A stretch of 64,000 bases of DNA from Aminobacter sp039907765 (GCF_039907765.1 NZ_JARDJI010000003.1:124001-188000), one strand, 5' to 3'. Shown: positions 20,079-29,087, counted from the stretch's first letter. Program-made: numbers and translations. The notes: generated by a model not told the origin, from the letters alone.

Positions 20079-20789
20079 ATGGCAAAAGCTGCGAATACTG
20101 ATTTCGACGATAAAGCCGGCTCTAAGATCGACTCGATCTACCAGGCGCTGTTCAGGGCAATCTTGGCGCGCGAGTTGATGCCGGGGACGAAGCTCAGCGA
20201 AGAATCGATCGGGTCGCTGTTTTCGGTGAGCCGCACCATCGTGCGCGCCGCGCTCAACCGGTTGCACTCCGAATCGCTCGTCGAGTTCCGGCAGAACCGC
20301 GGCGCGTTCGTCGCCAGCACGACGCCGGACGAGGCGCGGCAGGTATTCGAGGCGCGCAACGCCATCGAACGCGAGATCTTCTCCAAGCTCGCCGCCATCA
20401 TCACCGACAAGCAGATCGCCATGCTGGAAGAGCACCTCGAAAGGGAGCATAGCATAAGCCATTCCGGCGACCACACCGCCGCTATCGTTGCGTCGGGCGA
20501 GTTCCACCTGCTCGCCGCGCACATGGCCGGCAACGAGGTGCTGGCCGGCTTCCTCAAGTCGCTGATCTCGCGTACGTCGCTCATCCTCGCGCAGCACAGC
20601 ACGCACCAGGAGACCGACTGCAGCGTCGACGAGCATGTCGCTATCCTGCAGGCGTTGCGCGCGCGCGACCCGCAGGCGAGCGCCGCTGCGATCATCGATC
20701 ACCTGCGGCAGGTATTCGAACAGGCCAATATCGGCCAGACCAAGCGCACCAAGCGCAATCTCAGCGAAATCCTGGCGCGCTACGCCTGA
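20079..20789 (+). CDS. GntR-family regulator, FCD (FadR-like) subgroup
   Basis: 236-residue repressor-type regulator. The N-terminal winged helix (about residues 14-75) has IYQALFRAILARELMPGTKL, then SEESIGSLFSVSRTIVRAAL and LVEFRQNRGAFVA. The C-terminal helical FCD domain has EARNAIEREI, the metal-site His in EFHLLAAHMAGN and DEHVAILQAL. FCD proteins usually bind a small organic acid with a metal. It sits in the middle of the importer-racemase-isomerase-glcB locus, and is the natural candidate to read the TTGTATCC elements there. Confidence 0.9.
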   Translation: MAKAANTDFDDKAGSKIDSIYQALFRAILARELMPGTKLSEESIGSLFSVSRTIVRAALNRLHSESLVEFRQNRGAFVASTTPDEARQVFEARNAIEREIFSKLAAIITDKQIAMLEEHLEREHSISHSGDHTAAIVASGEFHLLAAHMAGNEVLAGFLKSLISRTSLILAQHSTHQETDCSVDEHVAILQALRARDPQASAAAIIDHLRQVFEQANIGQTKRTKRNLSEILARYA

Positions 20790-20836
20790 GCTGAAGCGCT
20801 CATTCCGAGGGCGAGCCTCGAAGGAACATCAGCAAT

Positions 20837-21367
20837 TCAGGCCGCGAAGCGGGCCACGACCTGAATCTCGGCCAGCAGTTCGACCTCGCCATAGGTGACG
20901 GCGAGTTCGGTCTGGCGATCGTTATGGATGCGCGCCTCCAGGGCGGCCAGGAGCTGCGCGGTCGTGTAGCTTCGCACCACGAAGATAGCGTCGAAGCCGA
21001 ATTTTTCGACATAGGCGCCGAGCAGTTCCAGCAGCCTGCCTTTCTGATATTCCGTCATGGCGTCGAGGCTCGCCGCCTGGCTTTCATCGGCGACGACCTT
21101 CGCTGCCTCGATGCGCGGGTCGAGCGGCGTGTAGCCCTTGAGCACCTCGAATTTCTCGGTCTCGCTTGCTGCACGGAACTCCGCCCGCAGGATTTCGAAC
21201 AGACCGCGAGACGTGTCCGCATCGCAATCGAGCCCCTTGTCGAAGGCGCGCCCGGCCAGCGTCGTTCCATTGCGGAAGCAATTGCTGAACGTCTCGAGGA
21301 ATGCCTGCCTTTGCATCCGCGACGGCAGCGGCTGCGATGGGCTGTTGCTAGAGGGACTGACGGACAC
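20837..21367 (-). CDS. UraD-like (OHCU decarboxylase-fold) protein, catalytic motif altered
   Basis: 176-residue helical protein resembling 2-oxo-4-hydroxy-4-carboxy-5-ureidoimidazoline decarboxylase, the enzyme that makes (S)-allantoin. The C-terminal part fits well: LGAYVEKFGFDAIFVVR, then ALEARIHNDRQTELAVTYGE. The usual LxxHPDL segment with the catalytic His is replaced by LKGYTPLDPRI, so the standard activity is doubtful. GTG at 21367 is chosen because AGGAG precedes it by a few bases; ATG at 21316 is possible but has no ribosome site and would shorten the protein to 159 aa. It is 128 bases downstream of the second TIM-barrel gene on the same strand, so the two may be co-transcribed. Confidence 0.7.
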   Translation of the reverse strand: MSVSPSSNSPSQPLPSRMQRQAFLETFSNCFRNGTTLAGRAFDKGLDCDADTSRGLFEILRAEFRAASETEKFEVLKGYTPLDPRIEAAKVVADESQAASLDAMTEYQKGRLLELLGAYVEKFGFDAIFVVRSYTTAQLLAALEARIHNDRQTELAVTYGEVELLAEIQVVARFAA

Positions 21368-21495
21368 TCGGCTCTCCTGCGGGTGACAGGCGCGGTCGCC
21401 TACCGCGCAAGATGGGTGCTTGAAAGGTGTGCATGCCCAAACTGGGCTGAAATCGTTGCCTGAAATCGTCGTCGAGCATTCGGCGGAAAATGATC

Positions 21496-22428
21496 CTATC
21501 TGGGCCAGTTGGCGACGGCCCGCGGCAGCCGCGCGACAGGTGCAGCCTGGTCCCACGGCACGTCGTGCGTCCCGAATTTCGCGGCCATGGCCAAAACCGC
21601 CGCAAACTCCTCGAGAGCGACGGGCGGCTGCTGCTTCAGCCAATCCCGATCGAAGACCGGCATAGCGAACTGGCCGGCGTGCATCTCGAACCACACCGTG
21701 CGATCAGGCAGGATCGACCTGATCGTATCCCAGTCGACGAAACCTTCGCCGAGCGGCGCGAGGAAGCGGCGGACACCACCCTCCTGGAACCGCACGATCG
21801 CATCGTCGACATAGACCTGGCCGACATATGGCGCGACACGCCGTGCGGCGGCGACCGGATCCTCGAGGCGGCAAAGCACGTTGACCGGATCGAAGGCTAT
21901 GCCGATCACGTCGGGGCCGACCCGCTCGACAAGTGCCACGATCTCGGCCGTCGCGATCTCCTCATGGGTCTTGAGCAGCAGCTTCGAGCCATTCCGGAGC
22001 AGGGCAGGCGCACAGCGCAAAAGCAGCTCGGCAACGCCGTCGAGCTGGGTCTGCCAGCTCACATCGGCCTCGAAGCGATCCTCAATCATGCCGATGATGA
22101 AGAACATGTCGTGGATGCCGATGCCGGCGGCGAGCGTCGCCAGACGCTCGATGCCCGCCTGCATGTCGCCGCCGCCGGCGTCGACGATCGACTGGCTGCG
22201 GGCGGGGAGCGCCGGGTTGACGATGCCGAGCATCGAAGAGATTTCCAGCCCAAGCTTGTCGGCCTCGGCCCGGACGGCCGTCATTTCGGCTGCATCGAGC
22301 GTCGGGCTGACGTCGAAGAGCGAGTTGAACAGCAGTCCCCGAAAGCCGAGTTCCGCCGCCTGGCGGAGCGCCTCGGTCGCGTTGAGCGCGCGGCCGTTCG
22401 GCAGGGAACTCTTGATGATGCCGATCAT
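21496..22428 (-). CDS. TIM-barrel isomerase/epimerase-family protein (paralogue)
   Basis: 310-residue xylose-isomerase-like TIM barrel, clearly related to the 12087-13175 protein (shared pattern SLFDVSPTLDA and the KTHEEIATAEIVALVERVGP to GIAFDPVNVL block). Metal-site candidates are the Glu in KTHEE, Asp in IAFDPVN and the Glu in WFEMHAGQ. ATG at 22428 has GAGG eight bases upstream; a start at 22464 would add 12 unrelated residues. Divergent from glcB with a shared operator between them, so probably in the GntR regulon. Substrate unknown. Confidence 0.8.
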   Translation of the reverse strand: MIGIIKSSLPNGRALNATEALRQAAELGFRGLLFNSLFDVSPTLDAAEMTAVRAEADKLGLEISSMLGIVNPALPARSQSIVDAGGGDMQAGIERLATLAAGIGIHDMFFIIGMIEDRFEADVSWQTQLDGVAELLLRCAPALLRNGSKLLLKTHEEIATAEIVALVERVGPDVIGIAFDPVNVLCRLEDPVAAARRVAPYVGQVYVDDAIVRFQEGGVRRFLAPLGEGFVDWDTIRSILPDRTVWFEMHAGQFAMPVFDRDWLKQQPPVALEEFAAVLAMAAKFGTHDVPWDQAAPVARLPRAVANWPR

Positions 22429-22520
22429 GCAGCGACCTCGTCGGACAAATTCGGGGGGCGTCACGCTCTGCGAGCGAGCTGCAGTCCCGCGGCTGACAGT
22501 TGCAGCGTATGGGTACTATC

Positions 22521-22552
22521 TTGTATCATAAAATCCTTGTCAATGGATACAA
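22521..22552. promoter_or_regulatory. paired inverted operator between TIM-barrel gene and glcB
   Basis: TTGTATCA (22521-22528) and GGATACAA (22545-22552) form an inverted pair with centres 24 bp apart. It lies 93 bases before the TIM-barrel start and 47 bases before the glcB start, so it could control both. Same element as at 18588-18617 and 18850-18880. Confidence 0.6.
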
Positions 22553-22598
22553 TCTTTGCCATCAGCATCGACAGAACCGAGTTTGGAAGGAACCCCAG

Positions 22599-24776
22599 AT
22601 GAGCAGGAATTATGAAAGCGTCGCCGGCCTGTCGGTCGACCCGGCGCTGCGCGCCTTCGTGGACAATGAAGTGCTGCCGAGCGCCCGCGTCGATCCGGCG
22701 GCCTTCTGGTTGGGCCTGGCGGAGATCGTTCGCGACCTGGCGCCGCGCCATCGCGAGCTGCTTGCCATTCGCGACGACCTGCAGGCAAAGATCGACGCCT
22801 GGCACCGCGAGCGGAAGGGCAAGCCGCACGACGCGAATGCCTACGAGCAGTTCCTGCGCGACATCGGCTATCTGGTGCCGGCACCGGCGGCGGACGCCTA
22901 TCAGGTCGCCACCAAGAACGTCGACGCCGAGATCGGCACCGTTGCCGGTCCGCAACTGGTGGTGCCGCTGTCCAACGCCCGCTACGCGCTGAATGCGGCC
23001 AACGCGCGCTGGGGCTCGCTCTACGACGCGCTCTACGGCACCGACGCCGTTGCCGAGACCGACGGCGCCGAGAAGGGCGCGGCCTTCAACCCGGCCCGCG
23101 CCAAAAACGTCATCGCCCGTGCCCGCGCCTTCCTCGACCAGGCGATGCCGCTGGCCACGGGCAGCCATGCCGATGCCACCGGCTACATCGTCGAGCGCGG
23201 CAGGCTGCAGGTGACGCTGGCCGACGGCGTGAAGACCGGGCTCAGGTCGGCGGCCCAGTTCGCCGGCTTCACCGGCCCGCGCCACGAGCCGAAGAGCGTG
23301 CTGCTGGTCAACAACGGGCTGCATGTCGAACTGGTGGTCGACCGTGAGCATCAGGTCGGCCAGCTCGATGCCGCCGGCATCGCCGACATCGTCATCGAGG
23401 CGGCGATCTCGATCATCATGGACCTCGAGGACGCGGTGGCCGCCGTCGACGCCGAGGACAAGGTCATCGTCTACCGCAACTGGCAGCGCCTGATGGACGG
23501 CAGCCTGAGCTCGGAGTTCACCAAGGGCGGCAAGACCGTCAGCCGCAGGCTGGTCGGCGACCGCGTCTTCACCGCCCCCGGCGGCGGCACGCTCACGCTC
23601 AATGGCCGCTCGACCATGCTGGTGCGCAATGTCGGCCACCACATGTTCACCGACGCCGTGCTCGACGAAGCCGGCAACCCGGTGCCCGAGGCGATCCTGG
23701 ACGCGGCCATCACCGTCGCCAGCGCCGCACAGGACATCCGCGGCGAGAATGCGGTGCGCAACAGCCGCACCGGCTCGGTCTACGTCGTGAAGCCCAAGAT
23801 GCACGGCCCCGACGAGGTCGGCCTGTCGGACGCGCTGTTCAAGCGCATCGAGGAACTGCTCGGCCTGCCCAAATACACCATGAAGATCGGCGTCATGGAC
23901 GAGGAGCGGCGCACCTCGGCCAACCTCGCCGCCTGCCTGTCGAAGGTGCGCGACCGCACCGTCTTCATCAACACCGGCTTCCTCGACCGCACCGGCGACG
24001 AGATCCACACCTCGATGGAAGCGGGCCCGATGCTGCGCAAGGGCGAGATGGCGGACACCGCCTGGCTCGCGGCCTATGAGGCCAACAACGTCGACGTCGG
24101 CATCGCCCGCAACCTTCCCGGCCGCGCCCAGATCGGCAAGGGCATGTGGACGGCACCCGACCAGATGGCTGAAATGGTCGAGCAGAAGGTCGCCCATCCC
24201 CGAGCCGGCGCCAGCACGGCCTGGGTGCCGACGCCGACGGCCGCCGTGCTGCATGCCATGCACTACCATCTGGTCGACGTGTCGGCGGTCCAGGACGAGC
24301 TGCGCGGCAGGGAGCAGGCGTCGCTCGCAGACCTCTTGACCATCCCGCTGGCGACCCGTGGCTACACGGCCGACGAGATCAAGGCCGAGCTCGAGAACAA
24401 CCTTCAGGCTCTGCTCGGATATGTCGTGCGCTGGGTCGACCAGGGCGTCGGCGTGTCGACCGTGCCCGACCTCGACGACGTCCGGCTGATGGAGGACCGC
24501 GCCACGCTGCGCATCTCCTCCCAGCACGTCGCCAACTGGCTGCACCACGGCGTCGTCGGCGAGGCCGAGGTGCGCGAGACGATGAAGCGCATGGCCGTCG
24601 TGGTCGACCGGCAGAACGCCGAGACCGAAGGCTACAGGCCGCTGTCGCCCGGCTTCGACAGCCCGGCCTTCCAGGCAGCCGGGGACCTGGTGTTCATGGG
24701 CCGCATCCAGCCGAACGGCTATACCGAGCACGTGCTGCATGCCCGCCGCCGCGAGGCCAAGGCGCTGTCGGCCTGA
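22599..24776 (+). CDS. glcB: malate synthase G
   Basis: 725-residue monomeric malate synthase, normal length for isoform G, condensing glyoxylate with acetyl-CoA to malate. Visible are the core IIMDLEDAVAAVDAEDK (general region of the metal-binding Glu), KIGVMDEERRTSANL, FINTGFLDRTGDEIHTSME, GRAQIGKGMWTAPD and ASTAWVPTPTAAVLHA. ATG at 22599 follows a purine-rich stretch and gives MSRNYESVAGL; upstream in-frame codons cover the operator and are not conserved. The GntR-type operator 47 bases upstream suggests that here it is induced with the neighbouring catabolic genes to consume glyoxylate. Confidence 0.95.
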   Translation: MSRNYESVAGLSVDPALRAFVDNEVLPSARVDPAAFWLGLAEIVRDLAPRHRELLAIRDDLQAKIDAWHRERKGKPHDANAYEQFLRDIGYLVPAPAADAYQVATKNVDAEIGTVAGPQLVVPLSNARYALNAANARWGSLYDALYGTDAVAETDGAEKGAAFNPARAKNVIARARAFLDQAMPLATGSHADATGYIVERGRLQVTLADGVKTGLRSAAQFAGFTGPRHEPKSVLLVNNGLHVELVVDREHQVGQLDAAGIADIVIEAAISIIMDLEDAVAAVDAEDKVIVYRNWQRLMDGSLSSEFTKGGKTVSRRLVGDRVFTAPGGGTLTLNGRSTMLVRNVGHHMFTDAVLDEAGNPVPEAILDAAITVASAAQDIRGENAVRNSRTGSVYVVKPKMHGPDEVGLSDALFKRIEELLGLPKYTMKIGVMDEERRTSANLAACLSKVRDRTVFINTGFLDRTGDEIHTSMEAGPMLRKGEMADTAWLAAYEANNVDVGIARNLPGRAQIGKGMWTAPDQMAEMVEQKVAHPRAGASTAWVPTPTAAVLHAMHYHLVDVSAVQDELRGREQASLADLLTIPLATRGYTADEIKAELENNLQALLGYVVRWVDQGVGVSTVPDLDDVRLMEDRATLRISSQHVANWLHHGVVGEAEVRETMKRMAVVVDRQNAETEGYRPLSPGFDSPAFQAAGDLVFMGRIQPNGYTEHVLHARRREAKALSA

Positions 24777-24794
24777 GGCAGAGACGCGAGATCG

Positions 24795-24820
24795 AAAGGC
24801 CCCGCTCGTCGGGGCCTTTT
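24795..24820 (+). terminator. rho-independent terminator after glcB
   Basis: Stem AAAGGCCCC (24795-24803) and GGGGCCTTT (24811-24819), seven-base loop, T-rich end. It lies 18 bases after the glcB stop. Confidence 0.88.
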
Positions 24821-24903
24821 CTCATTGTGCTGCGTTCGCCGGGTTGCGCCTCCCGCATCGCTGAGGGAATGTCGGCCGGAAGCAAACCGGCCGGAGGTGC
24901 GTC

Positions 24904-26460
24904 ATGGGCACGGGCATCCATCACATCACGCTCATCACCCGCAAGGTGCAGGCCAATGTCGATTTCTATGTCGGCTTCCTCGGGCTCAGGCTGGTCAAGC
25001 AGACCGGCGGTTATGAGGACGCAACTCAGCTTCACCTGTTCTATGGCGATGGAGCTGCCAATCCCGGCACGCTGATCACCTTCCTCGTCTGGGAGGACGG
25101 CGCGCCGGGCCGTGTCGGCCATGGCCAACCGAGCGAGATCTCTCTCGCCATCGATCCCGCCAGCATCGGCTTCTGGCTGACGCGGGCACTGTCGCACCAC
25201 GTCGATATTTCTGGGCCGAGCGAGGAGATGGGCGAGCCGACGCTGCGGCTGAAGGACCCCGACGGGGTGATCGTCAAGCTGGTCGGCGTGACCGGCTTCC
25301 CGGCGCCGGCGGACTGGGACGGCTCGACCGTTCCCCAGGAGCACGCCATCCGCCGCATCCGCGGCGCAACCATCATGACCGAGGTGCCGGAGTTGACCGA
25401 GAGCTTCGTCACCAGGCATTTCGGCTACCGGCCGGAGAAAAGCACCGAGTTCATCCGCCGGCTGGTCTCGGATTCCGGCGACATCATCGACGTCAGGGAC
25501 GCCAAGGGCTTCTGGTCGAGCGCCCCGGGCACCGGCACCATCGACCACATCGCCTTCCGCGCCCGCGACACTGAACAGGTCGAGGCCGTGCATGCCGAGC
25601 TTGCCAAGGGCAATTCCTCGATCACCAACGTTCACGACCGCAAATATTTCTACTCGCTCTATGTGCGCGAGCCGGGAGGCACGCTGTTCGAGCTGGCGAC
25701 CGACGCGCCGGGCATGGCGGTGGACGAGGCTCCGTCGGAACTCGGCACGCACCTGTTCGTGCCACCCGAACGCGCCGACAAGATCGACGAGCTGAGGACG
25801 ATGCTGCCGCAATTCTCCTGGCCGGGCGAGGAGCGCGTCATCTATCGCGAGCTGCCCTTCGTCCACCGCTTCTACACGCCCGAAAATCCCGACGGCACGA
25901 CGATCGTCTTGCTGCATGGTTCCGGCGGCAACGAGACGAGCCTGTTGCCCTTCGCCGCCAAGGCCGCGCCCAACGCCACGCTGCTTGCCCTGCGCGGCCG
26001 CGCCACCGAGGAGGGCACGCCGCGCTGGTTCCGCCGCTTCTCGGCCAACAGGTTCGACCAGGCGGATGTCAGGTCGGAGGCCGAGGCGCTTGCCGCCTTC
26101 GTCGAGGGCGCCGTCGAGGCTTACCGGCTCGACCCGCAAGAACTCGTGTTCCTCGGCCATTCCAACGGCGCCAACATGCTCGCCGCGACCATGCTGCTGC
26201 ACCCGCATGTCATCCGCCGCGCCGCCCTGCTGCGGGCGGCGATGGTGCTGGAGTGGCCGCCGGCGGCCGACTTGTCGGATGCCGAGGTGCTGATGGTCAC
26301 CGGCGATGTCGACGTGTTCAGCGGCTATGGCCCCGAACTCGCCAGCCTGCTGCGCGATGCCGGCGCCGAAGTCGACGCCCGCACCATTTCTTCCGGCCAC
26401 GCCTTCGAGGACGCCGACATCGGGATCGTCAGGGAGTGGCTCGCGGCGAAAGGGATCTAG
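24904..26460 (+). CDS. fused VOC dioxygenase-like and alpha/beta-hydrolase protein (MhqO-MhqD type)
   Basis: 518-residue two-part protein. Residues 1 to about 310 are two glyoxalase-fold (VOC) repeats of the ring-cleaving dioxygenase type: GIHHITLITRKVQANVDFY at the start, IDHIAFRARDTEQ in the middle, and YVREPGGTLFELATDAPG. Metal ligands would be His7 region, the second-half His of DHIAF and the Glu of LFELA. From about residue 325 comes a carboxylesterase: VLLHGSGGNE, nucleophile Ser in FLGHSNGANM, and the acid/His at TGDVDVF and SSGHAFED. In Bacillus the quinone-defence proteins MhqO and MhqD are separate; here they are fused. It faces the VOC gene at 26482. Confidence 0.88.
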   Translation: MGTGIHHITLITRKVQANVDFYVGFLGLRLVKQTGGYEDATQLHLFYGDGAANPGTLITFLVWEDGAPGRVGHGQPSEISLAIDPASIGFWLTRALSHHVDISGPSEEMGEPTLRLKDPDGVIVKLVGVTGFPAPADWDGSTVPQEHAIRRIRGATIMTEVPELTESFVTRHFGYRPEKSTEFIRRLVSDSGDIIDVRDAKGFWSSAPGTGTIDHIAFRARDTEQVEAVHAELAKGNSSITNVHDRKYFYSLYVREPGGTLFELATDAPGMAVDEAPSELGTHLFVPPERADKIDELRTMLPQFSWPGEERVIYRELPFVHRFYTPENPDGTTIVLLHGSGGNETSLLPFAAKAAPNATLLALRGRATEEGTPRWFRRFSANRFDQADVRSEAEALAAFVEGAVEAYRLDPQELVFLGHSNGANMLAATMLLHPHVIRRAALLRAAMVLEWPPAADLSDAEVLMVTGDVDVFSGYGPELASLLRDAGAEVDARTISSGHAFEDADIGIVREWLAAKGI

Positions 26461-26481
26461 CCGCGCGCAATCCCCACGGAA

Positions 26482-27435
26482 TTAGCCCAGCGGTTTGAGC
26501 TTGGCCTCGATCGCGGCGCGCTTGCCCTCCAGGAACGGCGGCAGCGACAGGCGTTCGCCGAGCGTCTCCATCGGCTCGTCGACAGCAAAGCCGGGACCGT
26601 CGGTGGCGATCTCGAACAAGACACCGGCGGGTTCGCGGAAATAGAGCGAGCGGAAGTAATAGCGCTCGACCTCGCCGCTCGACGGCAGGCGGAACTCCTG
26701 CAGCCGCGCCGTCCACTGGTGGATCTGCTCGACATCGGGGGTCCGGAAGGCGACGTGGTGAACGCCGCCGGCGCCCTGCATGGCCGGGTCGAGCTTCGGC
26801 TGCACCGCGACATGCAGTTCGGCCGCCGGCCCGCCCTCGCCCATCTCGAAGGCATGGACATGGCCCTCGCCGTCGGGCGAGGCGAAATCGCGCACCTGGC
26901 GCAGGTTCATCACCTTGGTCAGCACCAACTGGGTGTTGGCGAGGTCGGGCGCGCTGATGGTGATCGGCCCGAGGCCCCTGATCTGGTGTTCCGCCGGGAT
27001 GGTGCTGGCGGACCATTCGTTGACTGGGCCCTTGCCGCCATCGTCGACGAGGCGCAGGCGCTGGCCCTCGGGATCGTCGAAATCGACCGACCGGTAGCCG
27101 CCGACCTCTCTGATCTCCGATGCCTCGATGCCCTTGTCGGCAAGATGGTCGCGCCACCACGACAGCGACGCCTCGCCGGCGACGCGCAGGCCAGTGCGGC
27201 AGATGCTGTGGGTGCCGCGGCGCTCGCGGCCCACCGGCCAGTCGAAGAAGGTCAGGTCCGAGCCCGGGCTTGCTTTGCCATCGGCATAAAACAGGTGATA
27301 GGCGCTGGTGTCGTCCTGGTTGACCGTCTTCTTGACCAGCCGCATGCCCAGAACCTGCGTGTAGAAGCGCAGGTTGCCGGGCGCGTCGGCGGTGATGGCG
27401 GTCAGATGGTGAATGCCCGTCAGTTGCAGCGTCAT
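26482..27435 (-). CDS. VOC-family ring-cleaving dioxygenase-like protein
   Basis: 317-residue protein with two VOC repeats: GIHHLTAITADAPGNLRFYT at the N-terminus and GVHHVAFRTPDVEQIHQW in the second half, closing with YFREPAGVLFEIATDGPGF. The His-His-Glu metal triad expected for an extradiol-type or quinone-detoxifying enzyme is plausible. It is a paralogue of the N-terminal part of the convergent fusion gene, whose stop is 21 bases away. It probably acts on hydroquinone-like or related electrophiles. Confidence 0.87.
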   Translation of the reverse strand: MTLQLTGIHHLTAITADAPGNLRFYTQVLGMRLVKKTVNQDDTSAYHLFYADGKASPGSDLTFFDWPVGRERRGTHSICRTGLRVAGEASLSWWRDHLADKGIEASEIREVGGYRSVDFDDPEGQRLRLVDDGGKGPVNEWSASTIPAEHQIRGLGPITISAPDLANTQLVLTKVMNLRQVRDFASPDGEGHVHAFEMGEGGPAAELHVAVQPKLDPAMQGAGGVHHVAFRTPDVEQIHQWTARLQEFRLPSSGEVERYYFRSLYFREPAGVLFEIATDGPGFAVDEPMETLGERLSLPPFLEGKRAAIEAKLKPLG

Positions 27436-27495
27436 CAGAGCCTCCTGTTACCGGGAAGCCCTAGAGATAGCGCCTTTAGGCCGGGGCGGCCAACC

Positions 27496-27816
27496 TCAAT
27501 ATTGCTCGCGCGGCAGATGCACGACGAGGCCGTCGAGAGCGGCCGACATCTTGAGCTGGCAGGTCAGACGGCTGCGCTCGGTCGGGTTCATCAGGCACTC
27601 GATCATGCCCTGCTCGGAATCGTCAGGCGCCGGCAGCTTCCCGGTCCAGCTGTCGTCGACATAACAATGGCAGGTGCCGCAGGCACAGGAGCCGCCGCAT
27701 TCGGCGAGGATCTGGTCGATGCCGTTGGCGACGGCCACCGACATGACGCTCTGGCCTTCATTGGCCGAAAGTTCGGTTGCCTGGCCGTCGGCATCGACGA
27801 AGGTTACGCGATACAT
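27496..27816 (-). CDS. [2Fe-2S] ferredoxin
   Basis: 106-residue plant/adrenodoxin-type ferredoxin. Cluster ligands are Cys40, Cys46, Cys49 and Cys86, in CGGSCACGTCHCYV and RLTCQL. It starts 14 bases after the P450 stop on the same strand, so it is the probable electron donor for that enzyme. No ferredoxin reductase gene lies next to them. Confidence 0.93.
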   Translation of the reverse strand: MYRVTFVDADGQATELSANEGQSVMSVAVANGIDQILAECGGSCACGTCHCYVDDSWTGKLPAPDDSEQGMIECLMNPTERSRLTCQLKMSAALDGLVVHLPREQY

Positions 27817-27830
27817 GTGTTTCTCCTGGA

Positions 27831-29087
27831 TCAGGCCGGCGTCAGCGTCAGGCGCAGCGCCCTGGGGCCGCGCACGGACAGGCCGGGCTTGTATTGGGGT
27901 TCGGCTTCGGCCAGCGAGACAGACTTCAGCCGCTTGATCAGCGTGGTGAAGATCACCTCCATGTCGAGGCGCGCCAGATGGTTGCCGAGGCAGAAATGGG
28001 CGCCGCCGCCGAAGGCGAGGTGACGGTTTGGGTTGCGGCCGACATCGAAGCTGCCCGCGCCTTCTCCGAAGGCGGCGGGGTCGCGGTTGGCGGCACCATA
28101 GAGCAGGCCGAACTTGGTACCGCGCGGAAACGCCTTGCCGCCAACCACGCAGTCGGATGTCGAATAGCGGTGGAAGAAGGGCAGCGGCGACTCGAAACGG
28201 AACATCTCCTGGATCGCCGTGTGGATCAGGCCGGGATCCTGTCGCAGCCGCTCCATCTGGTCGGGGAAACGCAGCAGCGCATGCATGCCCGAACCCAGCA
28301 CGTCGATGGTCGAGCCGTGGCCGGCCATCAGGATCAGCATGCAGGTGGAGACCAACTCGTCCTCGTTGAGGTGACCGGCATCCTGCGCCGCGATCAGGCG
28401 GGTGATCAGGTCTTCCTGCGGGGCGGCACGGCGCTCCGCCATCAGCTTCTGCAGATAGTGGTAGAACTCGGTCGTCGCCTTTTCGGCCAGCGCCTTGCGC
28501 TCGTCGGTGCGGTTGATGTCGAAGAACTGCACGACCCTTTCCGACCAGCCGCGCAGCTGCGGGCAATCCTCGTCCGGCACGCCGAGCACGCGTCCGATGA
28601 TGTGGCCCGGCACCTGGGCGGCGAGGTCCTCGACGAAATCGATCTCGCCCTTGTCGATCAGGCTTTCGACGAGCTTGTCGACGAAGCTCTGGATCATGCC
28701 GCGCTGGCGGGCGATGAAAGCTGGCGTGAACTCGCGGAATACCTGCTTGCGCAGCCGGTCGTGCACCTCGCCGTCGCTGTCTAGCATGGAGAACTGCACG
28801 AAGCGCTCGTGGTGCGGCATGTCGAGCCAGTTCTGCAGCCGCCTCTGCTCGTGCACCTCCTCGGCCGACATGAAGAAATCGGGCGAACGCACCATCGAGT
28901 TGTCGCGGGCGATTGCAGCGACGTCGTCGAAGCGGGCAACCAGCCACATGTCGAAATCGGGGAAGAACTGCGGCTCACCCATGTCGCGCAGCGCAGCATA
29001 GGCCGGATACGGGTTCTGGGCGAAGGCGGTCGACAGCGGCTCGAATGCCGTGCCGGGTTCGCTTGCCTTTGGGGTGGCGGTCGCCAT
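27831..29087 (-). CDS. cytochrome P450
   Basis: 418-residue soluble bacterial P450. The heme-thiolate motif FGGGAHFCLGNHLAR puts the ligand at about Cys366; the oxygen-activating I-helix segment LILMAGHGSTIDVLG has a Gly-His-Gly-Ser pattern instead of the usual AGxxT; the ExxR is in EMFRFESPLPF with no clear second Arg, and the meander Arg region is short. Coupled to the ferredoxin gene downstream. Substrate unknown. The divergent AraC gene may control it. Confidence 0.92.
   Translation of the reverse strand: MATATPKASEPGTAFEPLSTAFAQNPYPAYAALRDMGEPQFFPDFDMWLVARFDDVAAIARDNSMVRSPDFFMSAEEVHEQRRLQNWLDMPHHERFVQFSMLDSDGEVHDRLRKQVFREFTPAFIARQRGMIQSFVDKLVESLIDKGEIDFVEDLAAQVPGHIIGRVLGVPDEDCPQLRGWSERVVQFFDINRTDERKALAEKATTEFYHYLQKLMAERRAAPQEDLITRLIAAQDAGHLNEDELVSTCMLILMAGHGSTIDVLGSGMHALLRFPDQMERLRQDPGLIHTAIQEMFRFESPLPFFHRYSTSDCVVGGKAFPRGTKFGLLYGAANRDPAAFGEGAGSFDVGRNPNRHLAFGGGAHFCLGNHLARLDMEVIFTTLIKRLKSVSLAEAEPQYKPGLSVRGPRALRLTLTPA

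Noticed and set aside
22461..24740. Long open frame of about 759 codons antisense to glcB
   Set aside because: GC-rich shadow: low-complexity Val/Ala/Gly/Arg/His sequence with no family similarity, wholly opposite a well-conserved malate synthase.
24694..26400. Long antisense frame opposite the VOC-esterase fusion
   Set aside because: No similarity; overlaps a gene with clear domains on the other strand.
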